A stretch of DNA of 64,000 nt from Pseudomonas cavernae (GCF_003595175.1 NZ_CP032419.1:1426001-1490000), one strand, 5' to 3'. Positions 28,643 to 48,718 are shown, counted from the stretch's first letter. Numbers and translations are program-made. Notes: generated by a model from the sequence alone, not told the origin.

Positions 28643-29415
28643 GTTTGATCGACCCTCGCGCCATCATTGATCCGACAGCCAAGCTGGCGGATGGTGTCGA
28701 AGTTGGCCCCTGGTCGATTGTCGGTGCCAATGTGGAAATTGGCGAGGGTACGGTGGTTGGTCCGCACGTAGTGATCAAAGGGCCAACCCGTATCGGTAAA
28801 CACAACCATATTTATCAGTTCTCCTCGGTGGGGGAGGACACGCCTGATCTCAAGTACAAGGGTGAGCCCACTCGCTTGGTGATCGGTGACCACAATGTCA
28901 TCCGCGAAGGCGTGACTATTCACCGCGGCACCGTTCAGGACCGCGCGGAGACCACCCTTGGCGACCATAACCTGATCATGGCCTATGCCCATATCGGCCA
29001 TGACAGCGTGATCGGCAATCACTGCATTCTGGTCAACAACACTGCGCTGGCCGGCCACGTGCACGTGGATGACTGGGCGATCCTTTCCGGTTACACCCTG
29101 GTGCATCAGTTCTGCCGCATCGGTGCCCATAGTTTTTCCGGCATGGGTACCGCTATCGGCAAGGACGTGCCGGCTTACGTCACCGTGTTCGGCAACCCGG
29201 CCGAAGCGCGTAGCATGAACTTCGAGGGCATGCGCCGGCGTGGTTTCAGCGATGAGGCGATCCAGGCGCTGCGGCGCGCCTACAAGGTGGTTTACCGCCA
29301 GGGCCTGACCGTGGAAAAGGCGCTCGCCGAGTTGGCCGAGTCAGCGGAGCAGTTCCCCGAGGTGGCGGTGTTCATCAACTCCATCCAAGCCTCCTCGCGC
29401 GGCATCACGCGCTAA
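28639..29415 (+). CDS. lpxA: UDP-N-acetylglucosamine O-acyltransferase
   Basis: 258 residues. First step of lipid A synthesis. Left-handed beta-helix of hexapeptide repeats (about 1-185) with catalytic His121 ([11 protein letters not shown]), then a helical C-terminus. Residue 169 is Met ([10 protein letters not shown]), matching the hydrocarbon-ruler Met of P. aeruginosa LpxA, which selects 3-hydroxydecanoyl (C10) rather than the C14 chain selected by Gly173 in E. coli. Overlaps fabZ by 4 bp. Confidence 0.97.
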   Translation: MSLIDPRAIIDPTAKLADGVEVGPWSIVGANVEIGEGTVVGPHVVIKGPTRIGKHNHIYQFSSVGEDTPDLKYKGEPTRLVIGDHNVIREGVTIHRGTVQDRAETTLGDHNLIMAYAHIGHDSVIGNHCILVNNTALAGHVHVDDWAILSGYTLVHQFCRIGAHSFSGMGTAIGKDVPAYVTVFGNPAEARSMNFEGMRRRGFSDEAIQALRRAYKVVYRQGLTVEKALAELAESAEQFPEVAVFINSIQASSRGITR

Positions 29416-29419
29416 CTTC

Positions 29420-30553
29420 ATGGCTCGGACATTGCGTATTGCGCTGGTGGCGGGTGAGGCCTCCGGCGATATCCTCGGCGCCGGTTTGATGCGCGCCCTG
29501 AAAAGCCAGCATGCCGCGATTGAGTTCATCGGCGTCGGCGGCCCGTTGATGCAGGCCGAGGGCCTGAATTCCTACTTCCCCATGGAGCGCCTGGCGGTGA
29601 TGGGCCTGGTCGAGGTGCTCGGCCGCTTGCCCGAATTGCTTGCGCGCCGTAAGCGTCTGATCGAGACCTTGATCGCCGCCAAGCCGGATGTGTTCATCGG
29701 CATCGACGCACCGGATTTCAACCTTGGCGTCGAGCTCAAACTGCGCCGTGCCGGGATCAAGACCGTGCATTATGTCAGTCCCTCGGTGTGGGCTTGGCGG
29801 CAGAAGCGGGTGCTGAAGATCCGCGAAGCCTGCGATTTGATGCTCACCCTGTTTCCGTTCGAGGCGCAGTTCTACGTCGAGCATCAGGTGCCGGTACGCT
29901 TCGTCGGCCATCCCTTGGCCGACACTATTCCACTCCAGGCCGATCGCCGCGCGGCACGCGCAGAACTGGGCCTCCCCTCCGAGAACGCGGTGGTGGCCCT
30001 GATGCCGGGCAGTCGCGGCGGTGAAGTGGCACGCCTCGGCAGTCTGTTCCTGGATGCGGCCGAGCGCCTGCGCGCACTGCGTCCGGGGATTCGCTTCCTG
30101 TTGCCCTGCGCCAGTCCAGAGCGGCGAGCGCAACTGGAAGCCTTGCTGGCCGGCAGAGATTTGCCCCTGACGTTGCTCGATGGCCGCTCGCACAGCGCCT
30201 TGGCGGCTTGCGATGCGGTATTGATTGCCTCCGGCACGGCAACCCTCGAGGCCCTGCTATACAAGCGGCCGATGGTGGTGGCCTATCGGGTGGCGCCGCT
30301 GACCTACCGGATTCTCAGGCGTCTGGTGAAGAGTCCCTACATCTCCCTGCCCAATCTACTCGCCCAGCGCCTGCTGGTGCCGGAGTTGATCCAAGAGGCG
30401 GCAACGGCGGAGGCGCTGGCGCAGACCATGGCGCCGCTGCTGGATGGTGGCGAGGTGCAGACCGAAGGTTTCGATGCGATTCATCGCACCCTGCGTCAGG
30501 ATGCTTCCCGTGTCGCGGCGACCGCGGTGCTGCAGTTGATCGAGGGCAGCTGA
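29420..30553 (+). CDS. lpxB: Lipid-A-disaccharide synthase
   Basis: 377 residues. GT19 glycosyltransferase joining UDP-2,3-diacylglucosamine and lipid X to form the lipid A disaccharide. N-terminal [16 protein letters not shown] at about 12-27 and [13 protein letters not shown] at about 119-131 are family signatures; GSRGGEV and [19 protein letters not shown] mark the nucleotide-sugar domain. Starts 4 bp after lpxA and shares its last base with rnhB. Confidence 0.97.
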   Translation: MARTLRIALVAGEASGDILGAGLMRALKSQHAAIEFIGVGGPLMQAEGLNSYFPMERLAVMGLVEVLGRLPELLARRKRLIETLIAAKPDVFIGIDAPDFNLGVELKLRRAGIKTVHYVSPSVWAWRQKRVLKIREACDLMLTLFPFEAQFYVEHQVPVRFVGHPLADTIPLQADRRAARAELGLPSENAVVALMPGSRGGEVARLGSLFLDAAERLRALRPGIRFLLPCASPERRAQLEALLAGRDLPLTLLDGRSHSALAACDAVLIASGTATLEALLYKRPMVVAYRVAPLTYRILRRLVKSPYISLPNLLAQRLLVPELIQEAATAEALAQTMAPLLDGGEVQTEGFDAIHRTLRQDASRVAATAVLQLIEGS

Positions 30554-31155
30554 TGCAACTGGGCCTGGATTTCACTCTGGTCGAAGAGTTGGTCGCCGGC
30601 GTCGACGAGGTCGGCCGTGGCCCGCTGTGCGGGGCGGTGGTAACGGCGGCGGTGATTCTCGATCCGCAGCGGCCGATCATCGGCCTCAATGACTCGAAAA
30701 AGCTCAGTGAAGCGCGGCGTGACCGCTTGTTCGAGGAGATCCAGGAGAAAGCCCTGGCCTGGTGCATCGCCCGCGCCGAGGTGGAGGAGATCGACCGCCT
30801 GAACATCCTCCACGCCACCATGCTGGCCATGCAGCGGGCGGTTGCAGGGCTGAGCGTCACCCCGCGCTTGGCGCTGATCGATGGCAACCGCTGTCCGAAA
30901 TTGGCAGTGCCGAGCGCACCGGTGGTCCAGGGCGATAGCCGGGTGCCGGCGATAGCCGCGGCCTCGATCCTGGCCAAGGTCAGCCGTGATCGCGAGATGC
31001 AGGTGTTGGACCAGCGCTATCCGGGCTATGGCATCGCCGTGCACAAGGGGTATCCCACCCCTATGCATCTCGAGGCCCTGCAACGTCTGGGGCCGACGCC
31101 CATCCATCGGCGCTCCTTCGCGCCAGTGCGGCGCTTGCTTGAAGGCGAAATCTGA
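30553..31155 (+). CDS. rnhB: Ribonuclease HII
   Basis: 200 residues. Removes misincorporated ribonucleotides and RNA from RNA-DNA hybrids. The type-2 active-site motif [14 protein letters not shown] places Asp18 and Glu19; further acidic residues follow. Start ATG 30553 overlaps the lpxB stop by one base; the frame upstream (to 30208) lies within lpxB. The last gene of the lpx operon; a terminator follows after about 110 bp. Confidence 0.96.
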   Translation: MQLGLDFTLVEELVAGVDEVGRGPLCGAVVTAAVILDPQRPIIGLNDSKKLSEARRDRLFEEIQEKALAWCIARAEVEEIDRLNILHATMLAMQRAVAGLSVTPRLALIDGNRCPKLAVPSAPVVQGDSRVPAIAAASILAKVSRDREMQVLDQRYPGYGIAVHKGYPTPMHLEALQRLGPTPIHRRSFAPVRRLLEGEI

Positions 31156-31261
31156 CCGCTGGAGCGACACCGCTCTGAGCTCGCGCCATGCACCGCCAAT
31201 TGATTCGGTTCGGGGATCCAGAATCGCGCTGGGCGCTACGCGTTAAGCTGTCGTTTCGCTC

Positions 31262-31295
31262 GAGGCCCGGTACAATCCGGGCCTTGTCGTTTTTG
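31262..31295 (+). terminator. Terminator of the lpx-rnhB operon
   Basis: GGCCCGG (31264-31270) TACAAT CCGGGCC (31277-31283) then TTGTCGTTTTT. It lies just upstream of dnaE (start 31315), so the dnaE promoter must overlap or lie downstream of it, or dnaE depends on read-through. Confidence 0.85.
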
Positions 31296-31314
31296 CGTTT
31301 TGCATAGGATCACC

Positions 31315-34836
<3,522 letters not shown>

Positions 34837-35002
34837 GTTTGCAGCGCATTAGCTGCTATCGGCTGCGAATTTCCGGCGGGGAGCCCGAAACGGCTTACCG
34901 CCTAAATGTAGTCTCGACCTGAATGCGCCCGATCCCGTAAGGTAGGGCGTCCAACGGAATCAGCCGCCCGGCCATTTGGCCGTCGACGCAAGACGGATAC
35001 CT

Positions 35003-35953
35003 ATGAACCCGAACTTCCTCGATTTCGAACAGCCGATCGCTGACCTGCAAGCCAAGATCGAAGAATTGCGCTTGGTAGGGAACGATAACTCGCTGAATAT
35101 CAGCGATGAAATCGCCCGCCTGCAGGACAAGAGCGACACGCTCACCGCCAGCATCTTCAATGGCCTCAGCAGCTGGCAGATCGCCAAGCTGGCGCGCCAT
35201 CCGCGGCGGCCTTATACCCTCGATTACATCCAGCACATTTTCACCGAGTTCGAGGAGCTGCATGGCGATCGCCACTTCTCCGACGACCCGGCGATCGTCG
35301 GTGGCATCGCGCGCCTGGACGACCAGCCGGTGATGGTCATCGGTCACCAGAAAGGCCGCGAAGTGCGCGAGAAGGTGCGCCGCAACTTCGGCATGCCGCG
35401 CCCGGAAGGCTACCGCAAGGCCTGCCGCCTGATGGAAATGGCCGAGCGCTTCAAGATGCCGATCCTGACCTTCATCGATACCCCGGGCGCCTATCCGGGC
35501 ATCGACGCCGAAGAGCGCGGCCAGAGCGAAGCGATCGCCTGGAACCTGCGGGTCATGTCGCGGCTGAAGACGCCGATCATCGCCACCGTCATCGGCGAAG
35601 GCGGCTCCGGCGGCGCCCTGGCGATCGGCGTGTGCGATCAGCTGAACATGCTGCAGTACTCAACCTACGCGGTGATCTCGCCGGAAGGCTGCGCCTCGAT
35701 CCTCTGGCGCACCGCCGAGAAGGCTCCTGAAGCCGCCGAGGCCATGGGCGTTACCGCCGAGCGTCTGAAGGAGCTGGGTATCGTCGACAAGGTCATCGAC
35801 GAGCCGTTGGGTGGCGCCCACAGTGCGCCGGTGGTCGCGGCGGCCAGCATCCGTCAGGAGCTGATCAGCCAGCTCAAGGGCCTGCGGAAGCTCGAGACCG
35901 ACAAGCTGCTGGCGCGTCGCTACGAGCGACTGATGAGCTATGGCATCGCCTGA
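35003..35953 (+). CDS. accA: Acetyl-CoA carboxylase, carboxyltransferase alpha subunit
   Basis: 316 residues. With AccD forms the carboxyltransferase that makes malonyl-CoA. The crotonase-like core shows [20 protein letters not shown] and the oxyanion-hole motif [15 protein letters not shown]. Start [12 protein letters not shown] at 35003; the longer frame from 34976 is not conserved. The 166-bp gap after dnaE may hold its promoter, although I could not assign boxes. Confidence 0.97.
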   Translation: MNPNFLDFEQPIADLQAKIEELRLVGNDNSLNISDEIARLQDKSDTLTASIFNGLSSWQIAKLARHPRRPYTLDYIQHIFTEFEELHGDRHFSDDPAIVGGIARLDDQPVMVIGHQKGREVREKVRRNFGMPRPEGYRKACRLMEMAERFKMPILTFIDTPGAYPGIDAEERGQSEAIAWNLRVMSRLKTPIIATVIGEGGSGGALAIGVCDQLNMLQYSTYAVISPEGCASILWRTAEKAPEAAEAMGVTAERLKELGIVDKVIDEPLGGAHSAPVVAAASIRQELISQLKGLRKLETDKLLARRYERLMSYGIA

Positions 35954-35971
35954 TCTGCGATGGCGTTGATG

Positions 35972-36002
35972 CAACGGGCCCTCTGGGCCCGTTGTTGCTT
36001 TA
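35972..36002 (+). terminator. Terminator after accA
   Basis: CAACGGGCCC (35972-35981) TCT GGGCCCGTTG (35985-35994), then TTGCTTTAA. It lies immediately before the tilS start at 36013, so tilS is expressed by read-through or from a promoter inside accA. Confidence 0.85.
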
Positions 36003-36012
36003 AGCTTGGCCG

Positions 36013-37329
36013 ATGACCTCTCTGCACTCCCGACTGCTGAACGCCCTGGCGCCCTGGCGCGATGCCCCCGCTTGGCATGTCGCCTTCTCCGGCGGCCTGG
36101 ACTCCACGGTGCTGCTCCATCTCCTCGCGGTTCTCGCCCGGACTGAGCATCTGCCGCCGCTCTCCGCCATCCATGTCCATCACGGCTTGCTGGCCGCGGC
36201 CGACGCCTGGCCGAAGCATTGCCGGCAAGTATGCGCCGGGCTCGGTGTGCCGTTGCAGGTGCGGCATGTCCAGGTTGACCAGGGCGCCAGCCTCGAGCGC
36301 GCCGCCCGCGAGGCGCGCTATGCCGCGCTGAGCGCCTGCCTCGGCGCAGGCGAGTTGTTGCTGGTGGCGCAGCATCGTGATGACCAGGCGGAAACCCTGT
36401 TGTTCCGTCTGCTGCGAGGCGCCGGCGTGCGCGGCCTGGCTGGCATGCCGGTGAGTCGGGCCTTGGGGCGCGGGACCTTGGTGCGACCGCTGCTGGATTG
36501 TTCGCGCGTCGAACTGGAAGCCTATGCGCGCGAACATGGCTTGCGTTGGGTCGAAGATCCGTCGAATGGCGATACAAGGTTGGCGCGCAATCATCTGCGC
36601 CGGCTGATCATGCCACGGCTGCATGAGCACTGGCCGCAGGCTGCCAGCACCCTGGCGCGCAGCGCCGCCCATCTGCGCGAGGCGCAGACCCTGCTGGACG
36701 AGTTGGCCGTGCAGGATCTGGCCGCGGCGCAAAGCGCGTCGCTGTTCCCCTGGCTGACCCTGCCCTCGCTGGAGCTGGCACCGCTGCTGCGGTTGTCACC
36801 GGCCCATCAACGCAATGCCTTGCGCCACTGGCTGGCGGCGCTGACACCGTTGCCGGACAGCGCGCACTGGAGTGGTTGGGAGGATCTCCGCGATGCCGCG
36901 GTGGGGGCTCAGCCGATCTGGCGCCTAGGACAGGGTGAACTGCACCGCGCCGGCGGGCGCCTGTGGTGGCTGAGTGGGGGCTGGTTGCGGAAGTCGCCGG
37001 CACCGTTGGTCTGGAACGAGCCGCATGGCGCATTGCAACTGCCGGGCAATGGCGTGCTGCGCCTGGCGGGGGCGGTGCCGGCGGGCGAGTTGGAGGTGCG
37101 TTATCGCCAGGGCGGCGAAGTGCTGCGCCTGGGCGGGCGGGGGAGTCGCGACCTCAAGCGCCTGCTCAACGAGGCCGGTTTGCCGGTCTTCGTCCGCGGC
37201 CGCTTGCCACTGCTGTATCGCGCCGGCGAACTGCTGGCGGTGGCCAATCTGCCGGGCTTGAATGGCGCTGCGGAGGGCACCTGGCAGTTGCTCTGGCAGG
37301 TACCGACGAATGACCAAGGTTTGAGCTGA
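36013..37329 (+). CDS. tilS: tRNA(Ile)-lysidine synthetase
   Basis: 438 residues. Converts C34 of the CAU-anticodon tRNA(Ile) to lysidine, changing its decoding to AUA. PP-loop ATPase motif SGGLDS at 26-31. Linker and C-terminal tRNA-binding domains follow (RGSRDLKRLLNEAGLP in the last third). Full length. Confidence 0.95.
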   Translation: MTSLHSRLLNALAPWRDAPAWHVAFSGGLDSTVLLHLLAVLARTEHLPPLSAIHVHHGLLAAADAWPKHCRQVCAGLGVPLQVRHVQVDQGASLERAAREARYAALSACLGAGELLLVAQHRDDQAETLLFRLLRGAGVRGLAGMPVSRALGRGTLVRPLLDCSRVELEAYAREHGLRWVEDPSNGDTRLARNHLRRLIMPRLHEHWPQAASTLARSAAHLREAQTLLDELAVQDLAAAQSASLFPWLTLPSLELAPLLRLSPAHQRNALRHWLAALTPLPDSAHWSGWEDLRDAAVGAQPIWRLGQGELHRAGGRLWWLSGGWLRKSPAPLVWNEPHGALQLPGNGVLRLAGAVPAGELEVRYRQGGEVLRLGGRGSRDLKRLLNEAGLPVFVRGRLPLLYRAGELLAVANLPGLNGAAEGTWQLLWQVPTNDQGLS

Positions 37330-37366
37330 AAGAGCCTTTCCGGTAGACTACGCTCCCGTCTCATAT

Positions 37367-37408
37367 AGCTCTGCGGATTCCTCGGAATCGGCGGGGCTTT
37401 CATTTTTG
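37367..37408 (+). terminator. Probable terminator after tilS
   Basis: Imperfect stem AGCTCTGC-GGATTCC (37367-37381) / GGAATC-GGCGGGGCT (37384-37398), then TTCATTTTT. Moderately strong, about 40 bp after tilS. Confidence 0.7.
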
Positions 37409-37409
37409 T

Positions 37410-41414
<4,005 letters not shown>

Positions 41415-41426
41415 GCCGGGAATGGT

Positions 41427-41454
41427 AAAAGGGCAGCGCAAGCTGCCCTTTTTC
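41427..41454 (+). terminator. Terminator after eno
   Basis: AAAGGGCAGC (41428-41437) GCAA GCTGCCCTTT (41442-41451) then TTC. It directly precedes ftsB. Confidence 0.9.
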
Positions 41455-41473
41455 TATGGATATGTCCGTCTCC

Positions 41474-41752
41474 ATGCGTAGCCCTTACTGGTTGTTCGTC
41501 GTGCTGATCCTGCTGCTGGCTGGATTGCAGTACCGTCTTTGGGTGGGTGACGGCAGCCTGGCCCAAGTCAGCAGCTTGAAACGGCAGATTGCCGAGCAGC
41601 AAGGTGAGAACGAGCGTCTGCTCGAGCGCAATCGCATCCTCGAGGCGGAAGTCATGGAGCTGAAGCAGGGCATGGAAACCGTCGAAGAGCGTGCCCGCCA
41701 CGAGCTGGGCATGGTCAAGGACGGCGAAACCCTGTACCAGATCACCGAATGA
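41474..41752 (+). CDS. ftsB: Cell division protein FtsB
   Basis: 92-residue bitopic membrane protein of the FtsQLB divisome complex. One TM at about residues 4-20 (PYWLFVVLILLLAGLQY), then a periplasmic coiled coil (about 28-66) and the conserved tail ARHELGMVKDGETLYQI. Start ambiguous: ATG 41456, 41462 or 41474 are in frame and none has a clear Shine-Dalgarno sequence. 41474 gives MRSPYWLF, which matches the family. ispD starts 4 bp before its end. Confidence 0.93.
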   Translation: MRSPYWLFVVLILLLAGLQYRLWVGDGSLAQVSSLKRQIAEQQGENERLLERNRILEAEVMELKQGMETVEERARHELGMVKDGETLYQITE

Positions 41753-42459
41753 ACAGCGCCACCTTGCCGGCCTTCTGGGCGGTGATTCCCGCCGCGGGCA
41801 TTGGCGCGCGCATGCGCGCCGACCGACCCAAGCAGTATCTGGAACTGGCCGGGCGGACCATTCTCGAACATACCCTCGACTGTTTTCTCGATCACCCGCG
41901 CTTGAAGCGCCTGGTGGTCAGCCTGGCAGTTGACGATCCTTACTGGCCGACCCTGGCCTGTGCCAATGACCCGCGCATCGAACGAGTGGACGGCGGCAGC
42001 GAACGCGCCGACTCGGTGCTTAATGCCTTGCTGCGTCTGGGTGAGCTGGGCGCGCAGAGCCACGACTGGGTGCTGGTGCATGATGCGGCGCGACCCAATC
42101 TGTCGCCCTCCGATCTTGACCTGCTGTTGGCCGAGCTGGCCAACGATCCGGTCGGCGGCCTGCTCGCCGTGCCGGCGAAAGACACCCTCAAGCGTGCCGG
42201 CGCCGATGGCCGGGTGCGCGAGACGGTGGATCGCAGCGTGATCTGGCAGGCCTACACGCCGCAGATGTTTCGCTTCGGCGCCTTGCACCGCGCCTTGGCC
42301 GATGCCCTGGTCGCCGAGGTGGCGATCACCGACGAAGCCTCCGCGCTCGAGTGGGCGGGGCAGGCGCCGCGCTTGATCGAGGGGCGCGCCGACAACCTCA
42401 AGATCACCCGCCCGGAAGATCTCGACTGGCTGCGCCAGCGCTGGTCCGGCAAGCGCTAA
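41749..42459 (+). CDS. ispD: 2-C-methyl-D-erythritol 4-phosphate cytidylyltransferase
   Basis: 236 residues. Third step of the MEP isoprenoid pathway. Nucleotide-binding IPAAGIGARMRADRPKQYLE at about 11-30 and VLVHDAARPNL at about 104-114. ATG overlaps the ftsB stop by 4 bp. The stop codon overlaps the first base of the palindromic repeat copy 1. Confidence 0.97.
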   Translation: MNSATLPAFWAVIPAAGIGARMRADRPKQYLELAGRTILEHTLDCFLDHPRLKRLVVSLAVDDPYWPTLACANDPRIERVDGGSERADSVLNALLRLGELGAQSHDWVLVHDAARPNLSPSDLDLLLAELANDPVGGLLAVPAKDTLKRAGADGRVRETVDRSVIWQAYTPQMFRFGALHRALADALVAEVAITDEASALEWAGQAPRLIEGRADNLKITRPEDLDWLRQRWSGKR

Positions 42460-42655
42460 GAGCCTGTCTCGGATCTGCTGCGCGTCGGCGATACGGCGTT
42501 AAAAACAGCCTCGGAAAGCCGCTTGCGGCTAACGCGCTTTAGCGCGGCCCGTAGGGCGAGTGAAACGAGTCATGCTCATTTACAACTCGTAAACTGCGCT
42601 TCCTCAGCTGTTTTTGCCTTGTCTCGCTCTAGCTCGCGAGATCCGGACAGGCTTT
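42459..42655. repeat. Palindromic dispersed repeat, copy 1
   Basis: 197-bp element between ispD and gfnR (convergent). Ends are inverted: AGAGCCTGTCTCGGATC at the left and GATCCGGACAGGCTTT at the right. Inner arms AAAAACAGC and GCTGTTTTT pair. Inside are hairpins AGCCGCTTGCGGCT (42517-42530), CGCGCTTTAGCGCG (42533-42546) and TTTAC-N5-GTAAA. About 85% identical by eye to copy 2 at 61498-61699. No open frame. It may act as a bidirectional terminator or be a non-autonomous mobile element. Confidence 0.9.
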
Positions 42656-42671
42656 AGGGCCTGCGGCCCGC

Positions 42672-44775
<2,104 letters not shown>

Positions 44776-44874
44776 TGGTCGTAGTCTGTGCCGTGCGCAC
44801 CGCCGATCGTCCAGCTCGTGGTGGCTGCCGCGCTTGGCATGCACCGGCTACCGGTTCGTCTTGAGGAAGGCTCC

Positions 44875-45720
44875 ATGTCGCTAGAAATCGTTTCCAGCAA
44901 TAAAAGCTTTGGCGGTTGGCACAAGCGTTATCGGCACCGTTCGAGCACGCTCAACTGCGACATGGTGTTCGCCGTCTATCTGCCACCGCAGGCCGAGCAG
45001 GGCGCCCGGCTACCGGTGCTGTACTGGCTGTCGGGGCTGACCTGCACCGATGAGAACTTCATGCAGAAGGCCGGGGCGCAACGGCTGGCCGCCGAGCTGG
45101 GTATGGTGATAGTCGCACCGGATACCAGCCCGCGCGGCCCCGGGGTGCCGGGCGATCCGGACGGTGCCTGGGACTTCGGTCTCGGCGCCGGCTTCTATGT
45201 GAATGCCACTCAGGAGCCCTGGGTGCGGCACTACCGCATGCATGACTACGTAGTGCATGAGTTGCCGACACTGATCGAGACCAGCTTCCCGGTCTCCGAG
45301 CGGCGTGGCATCAGCGGCCACTCCATGGGCGGGCATGGCGCGCTGGTGTGCGCGTTGCGCAACCCGGGGCGTTATCTGTCATTGTCGGCCTTTGCGCCGA
45401 TCAGCAACCCGATGACTTGCCCCTGGGGTGAAAAGGCGTTCAGCCGCTATCTCGGCGAAGACCGCGCGCGCTGGCGTGAATGGGACGCCTGCGTACTGCT
45501 CGCCGAGGCGAAGGAGCGGCTGCCGATCCTCGTCGATCAGGGCGATCGTGACGATTTTCTCGCCAACCAACTGAAGCCGGAGGCCTTGCAGGCGGCGGCC
45601 AAGGCTGCCGGGCATCCGCTGACCTTGCGTCTGCAGCCGGGCTACGACCACAGCTACTACTTCATCGCCAGTTTTATCGAAGAGCATCTGCGTCATCATG
45701 CGGCGGCGCTGCGAGGCTAA
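44875..45720 (+). CDS. fghA: S-formylglutathione hydrolase
   Basis: 281 residues. Esterase-D-type alpha/beta hydrolase that releases formate and glutathione, completing formaldehyde oxidation. Nucleophile Ser150 in GHSMGGHG; Asp in QGDRDDFL; His in PGYDHSYYF. Start ATG 44875 ([15 protein letters not shown]) with TTGAGGAAGGCTCC upstream; the in-frame 44788 start lies close after adhC but lacks similarity. Confidence 0.96.
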   Translation: MSLEIVSSNKSFGGWHKRYRHRSSTLNCDMVFAVYLPPQAEQGARLPVLYWLSGLTCTDENFMQKAGAQRLAAELGMVIVAPDTSPRGPGVPGDPDGAWDFGLGAGFYVNATQEPWVRHYRMHDYVVHELPTLIETSFPVSERRGISGHSMGGHGALVCALRNPGRYLSLSAFAPISNPMTCPWGEKAFSRYLGEDRARWREWDACVLLAEAKERLPILVDQGDRDDFLANQLKPEALQAAAKAAGHPLTLRLQPGYDHSYYFIASFIEEHLRHHAAALRG

Positions 45721-45775
45721 GCGCCGGTAAAGCAGGTAGAATCACGGCCTGACTCTTTCAGGGCGTTTGCTTGAT

Positions 45776-46249
45776 ATGCGTATTGGTCACGGCTATGACG
45801 TCCACCGTTTCGGCGAGGGCGATTTCATCACCCTCGGCGGCGTGCGGATTCCCCACACATCCGGGCTGATTGCCCATTCCGATGGCGACGTGCTGCTGCA
45901 TGCCTTGAGCGATGCGCTGCTCGGCGCCGCGGCCCTCGGCGATATTGGCAAGCATTTCCCCGACACCGACCCAACCTTCAAGGGCGCCGATAGCCGCGGG
46001 TTGCTGCGTCATGTGCTCGGTCTGATCCAGGCCAAGGGCTGGCGGGTCGGCAACATCGACGCCACTATCGTCGCCCAGGCGCCGAAGATGGCGCCGCATA
46101 TCGAGAGCATGCGTGCTTTGATCGCGGCAGACCTGCAGGTAAGTGTCGAACAGGTCAACGTCAAGGCCACCACCACCGAGAAACTCGGCTTCACCGGACG
46201 CGAGGAAGGTATCGCGGTGCACGCCGTCGCCTTGCTGCTGAGTCTATGA
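45776..46249 (+). CDS. ispF: 2-C-methyl-D-erythritol 2,4-cyclodiphosphate synthase
   Basis: 157 residues. Fifth step of the MEP pathway. Zinc ligands Asp8 and His10 in [12 protein letters not shown] and a His in [12 protein letters not shown]; the SDGDVLLHA and [17 protein letters not shown] segments are typical. Starts 55 bp after fghA, so it may have its own promoter. Overlaps truD by 4 bp. Confidence 0.97.
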   Translation: MRIGHGYDVHRFGEGDFITLGGVRIPHTSGLIAHSDGDVLLHALSDALLGAAALGDIGKHFPDTDPTFKGADSRGLLRHVLGLIQAKGWRVGNIDATIVAQAPKMAPHIESMRALIAADLQVSVEQVNVKATTTEKLGFTGREEGIAVHAVALLLSL

Positions 46250-47304
46250 ACGAGTTCGAGTTGTTGGGCTCGCGGGCCTACGGCGAAGCCGCAGGACGCG
46301 CGGTACTGAAAGCCACGGCGGAAGACTTCCAGGTCGATGAGGTGCTGGATATTCCGTTGTCCGGCGCGGGCGAGCACCTTTGGCTGTGGGTCGAGAAGCG
46401 TGGCCTGAATACCGAGGAGGCCGCGCGTCGCTTGGCGCGGTCAGCGGGGGTGCCGCTGCGTGGCATCAGCTATGCCGGGCTCAAGGATCGTCAGGCACTG
46501 ACCCGGCAGTGGTTCAGCCTGCATCTGCCGGGTAAGGCCGATCCCGACCTCGCCGCGGCAGAAAGCCCGAGCCTGAGCATCCTCAAGGCCGTGCGTCACT
46601 CGCGTAAATTGCAGCGCGGGGCGCACGCGGCGAACGGTTTCACCCTGCGTCTGACCAGCCTCACTGGCGATCGCGCGGCGTTAGAGGCGCGTTTGCAGCA
46701 GATGCGTGCCGGCGGCGTGCCGAATTATTTTGGCTTGCAGCGTTTCGGTCATGACGGCGGCAATGTCGTCGAGGCTCGCGGCTTCGCCGAGCGTCACGAA
46801 CTACCCGAGCAACGCAATCTGCGCTCGCGCCTGCTGTCGGCGGCGCGCAGCTACCTGTTCAATCGCGTGCTGGCGGAGCGCGTCGCCGAGGGCAGCTGGA
46901 ACCAGGCACGGGCTGGTGATCTCTTGGCCTTCACCGATAGCCGCAGCTTCTTCATGGCCGGCGAGGCCGAGTGCGATGACCCGCGCCTGGCGATCCTCGA
47001 TCTGCATCCCACTGGCCCGCTATGGGGCGCCGGCGAGTCACCAGCGGCAGCGCAAAGCCAGGCGCTGGAGCAATGCGTCGCGGCGAGTGAACCGGCTTTG
47101 CGCGACTGGCTGGTCGAAGCGGGCATGGCGCACGAACGGCGAATCCTGCGCCTCCCCATCGGCGGTTTGACGTGGCATTATCCTGAACCTGACGTGTTGC
47201 AACTGGAATTCGTCCTGCCGGCCGGATGTTTCGCCACCGCTGTGGTGCGCGAACTCGTCGATCTGCCGTCGGTGGGGCAGACGGAAAATTCATGCGTATT
47301 CTGA
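46246..47304 (+). CDS. truD: tRNA pseudouridine(13) synthase
   Basis: 352 residues. Isomerises U13 in tRNA(Glu). Catalytic Asp81 in [26 protein letters not shown] and the inserted TRUD domain follow. Overlaps ispF by 4 bp and surE by 13 bp, so the cluster is tightly coupled. Confidence 0.96.
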   Translation: MNEFELLGSRAYGEAAGRAVLKATAEDFQVDEVLDIPLSGAGEHLWLWVEKRGLNTEEAARRLARSAGVPLRGISYAGLKDRQALTRQWFSLHLPGKADPDLAAAESPSLSILKAVRHSRKLQRGAHAANGFTLRLTSLTGDRAALEARLQQMRAGGVPNYFGLQRFGHDGGNVVEARGFAERHELPEQRNLRSRLLSAARSYLFNRVLAERVAEGSWNQARAGDLLAFTDSRSFFMAGEAECDDPRLAILDLHPTGPLWGAGESPAAAQSQALEQCVAASEPALRDWLVEAGMAHERRILRLPIGGLTWHYPEPDVLQLEFVLPAGCFATAVVRELVDLPSVGQTENSCVF

Positions 47305-48041
47305 TTTCCAATGACGACGGGGTGAACGCTCCCGGGCTCGCCGCCTTGCATGCTGCGCTTGAGGATTACGCCGAGTGTGTAGTCATCGCTCCAGACCAGG
47401 ACAAGAGCGGTGCCAGCAGCTCCCTGACCCTGGACCGCCCGCTGCAGCCGCAGCGGCTGAACAATGGCTTCATCAGCCTCAATGGCACCCCGACCGACTG
47501 TGTGCACCTGGGCCTAAATGGCCTGCTGGAGCACACGCCGGAGATGGTGGTGGCGGGCATCAATTTGGGCGCCAACCTGGGTGATGACGTGCTGTACTCC
47601 GGCACTGTGGCGGCGGCGGTGGAAGGGCGTTTTCTCGCTCACACGGCATTTGCCTTTTCCTTGCTGTCGCGCCAACCCGATAATCTGCCGACCGCGGCGC
47701 ATTTCGCCAGGTTGTTGGTCGCGGCCCATGAGCGGCTCGATCTGCCACCGCGTACCGTGTTGAACGTGAACGTCCCCAATCTGCCGTTCGAGCATATCCG
47801 CGGCATCCGTCTGACCCGCCTGGGGCATCGCGCCCGCGCAGCTGCGCCGGTCAAGGTGATCAATCCGCGCGGCAAGGAAGGCTACTGGATCTCGGTGGCC
47901 GGCGATGTCGAAGATGGTGGGCCAGGCACCGATTTCCACGCGGTGATGCAAGGCTATGTGTCGGTCACGCCGTTGCAACTGGACCGCACCTGCAGCGAAG
48001 CCTTCGGCGGTCTGGACGCGTGGTTGGAGGGCATACTCTGA
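47292..48041 (+). CDS. surE: 5'/3'-nucleotidase SurE
   Basis: 249 residues. Metal-dependent nucleotide phosphatase linked to stationary-phase survival. N-terminal [10 protein letters not shown] with metal ligands Asp8 and Asp9; [10 protein letters not shown] holds the Ser ligand, and [14 protein letters not shown] holds the Asn. Begins inside truD and its last base is the first base of the pcm start codon. Confidence 0.97.
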   Translation: MRILISNDDGVNAPGLAALHAALEDYAECVVIAPDQDKSGASSSLTLDRPLQPQRLNNGFISLNGTPTDCVHLGLNGLLEHTPEMVVAGINLGANLGDDVLYSGTVAAAVEGRFLAHTAFAFSLLSRQPDNLPTAAHFARLLVAAHERLDLPPRTVLNVNVPNLPFEHIRGIRLTRLGHRARAAAPVKVINPRGKEGYWISVAGDVEDGGPGTDFHAVMQGYVSVTPLQLDRTCSEAFGGLDAWLEGIL

Positions 48042-48718
48042 TGGCGCGCGAACAAGATGACCTGCAGCGCCGTGGCATTGGCATGACTTCCCAACGCACC
48101 CGCGAGCGTCTGATCCAGCGCCTCTACGAAGAGGGACTGTCGAACCCGCGTGTGCTCGAGGTGATCCGCCGCACGCCGCGTCACCTGTTTGTCGACGAAG
48201 CCTTGGCACATCGTGCCTATGAAGACACGGCGTTGCCCATCGGCCACAACCAGACCATCTCCCAACCCTATATGGTCGGGCGGATGACTGAGCTGCTGCT
48301 GGCCGCCGGGCCGTTGGACAAGGTGCTGGAAATCGGCACCGGCTCCGGCTACCAGACCGCGGTGCTGGCGCAGCTGGTCGAGCGGGTATTCTCCGTCGAG
48401 CGTATTCAGGTCTTGCAGGAACGTGCCAAGGAGCGCCTGGTCGAACTCAACCTGCGCAATGTGGTGTTCCGCTGGGGCGATGGCTGGGAGGGCTGGCCTG
48501 CGTTGGCGCCCTACAATGGCATCATCGTCACCGCAGCGGCTGCCGAAGTGCCGCAGGCGCTGCTTGATCAGCTGGCTCCGGGCGGGCGGTTGGTGATCCC
48601 GGTGGGCGCCGGCGATGTCCAGCAGTTGGAGCTGATTATTCGGGAAGAACAAGGGTTCTCGCGTCATGTATTGGACATGGTGCGCTTCGTGCCCTTGCTC
48701 CATGGCCCGGTGGTTTGA
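48041..48718 (+). CDS. pcm: Protein-L-isoaspartate O-methyltransferase
   Basis: 225 residues. Methylates abnormal isoaspartyl residues as a repair step, using SAM. Motif [16 protein letters not shown] at about 95-109 and [14 protein letters not shown] upstream. ATG 48041 overlaps the surE stop and has GGAGG 10 bp upstream. An internal ATG at 48083 ([14 protein letters not shown], 211 residues) is the start used for some homologues and cannot be excluded. Confidence 0.95.
   Translation: MAREQDDLQRRGIGMTSQRTRERLIQRLYEEGLSNPRVLEVIRRTPRHLFVDEALAHRAYEDTALPIGHNQTISQPYMVGRMTELLLAAGPLDKVLEIGTGSGYQTAVLAQLVERVFSVERIQVLQERAKERLVELNLRNVVFRWGDGWEGWPALAPYNGIIVTAAAAEVPQALLDQLAPGGRLVIPVGAGDVQQLELIIREEQGFSRHVLDMVRFVPLLHGPVV

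Noticed and set aside
42459..42655. CRISPR repeat or attachment site interpretation of the palindromic repeat
   Set aside because: Only two far-apart copies, no spacers, no cas or integrase genes, and no tRNA nearby.
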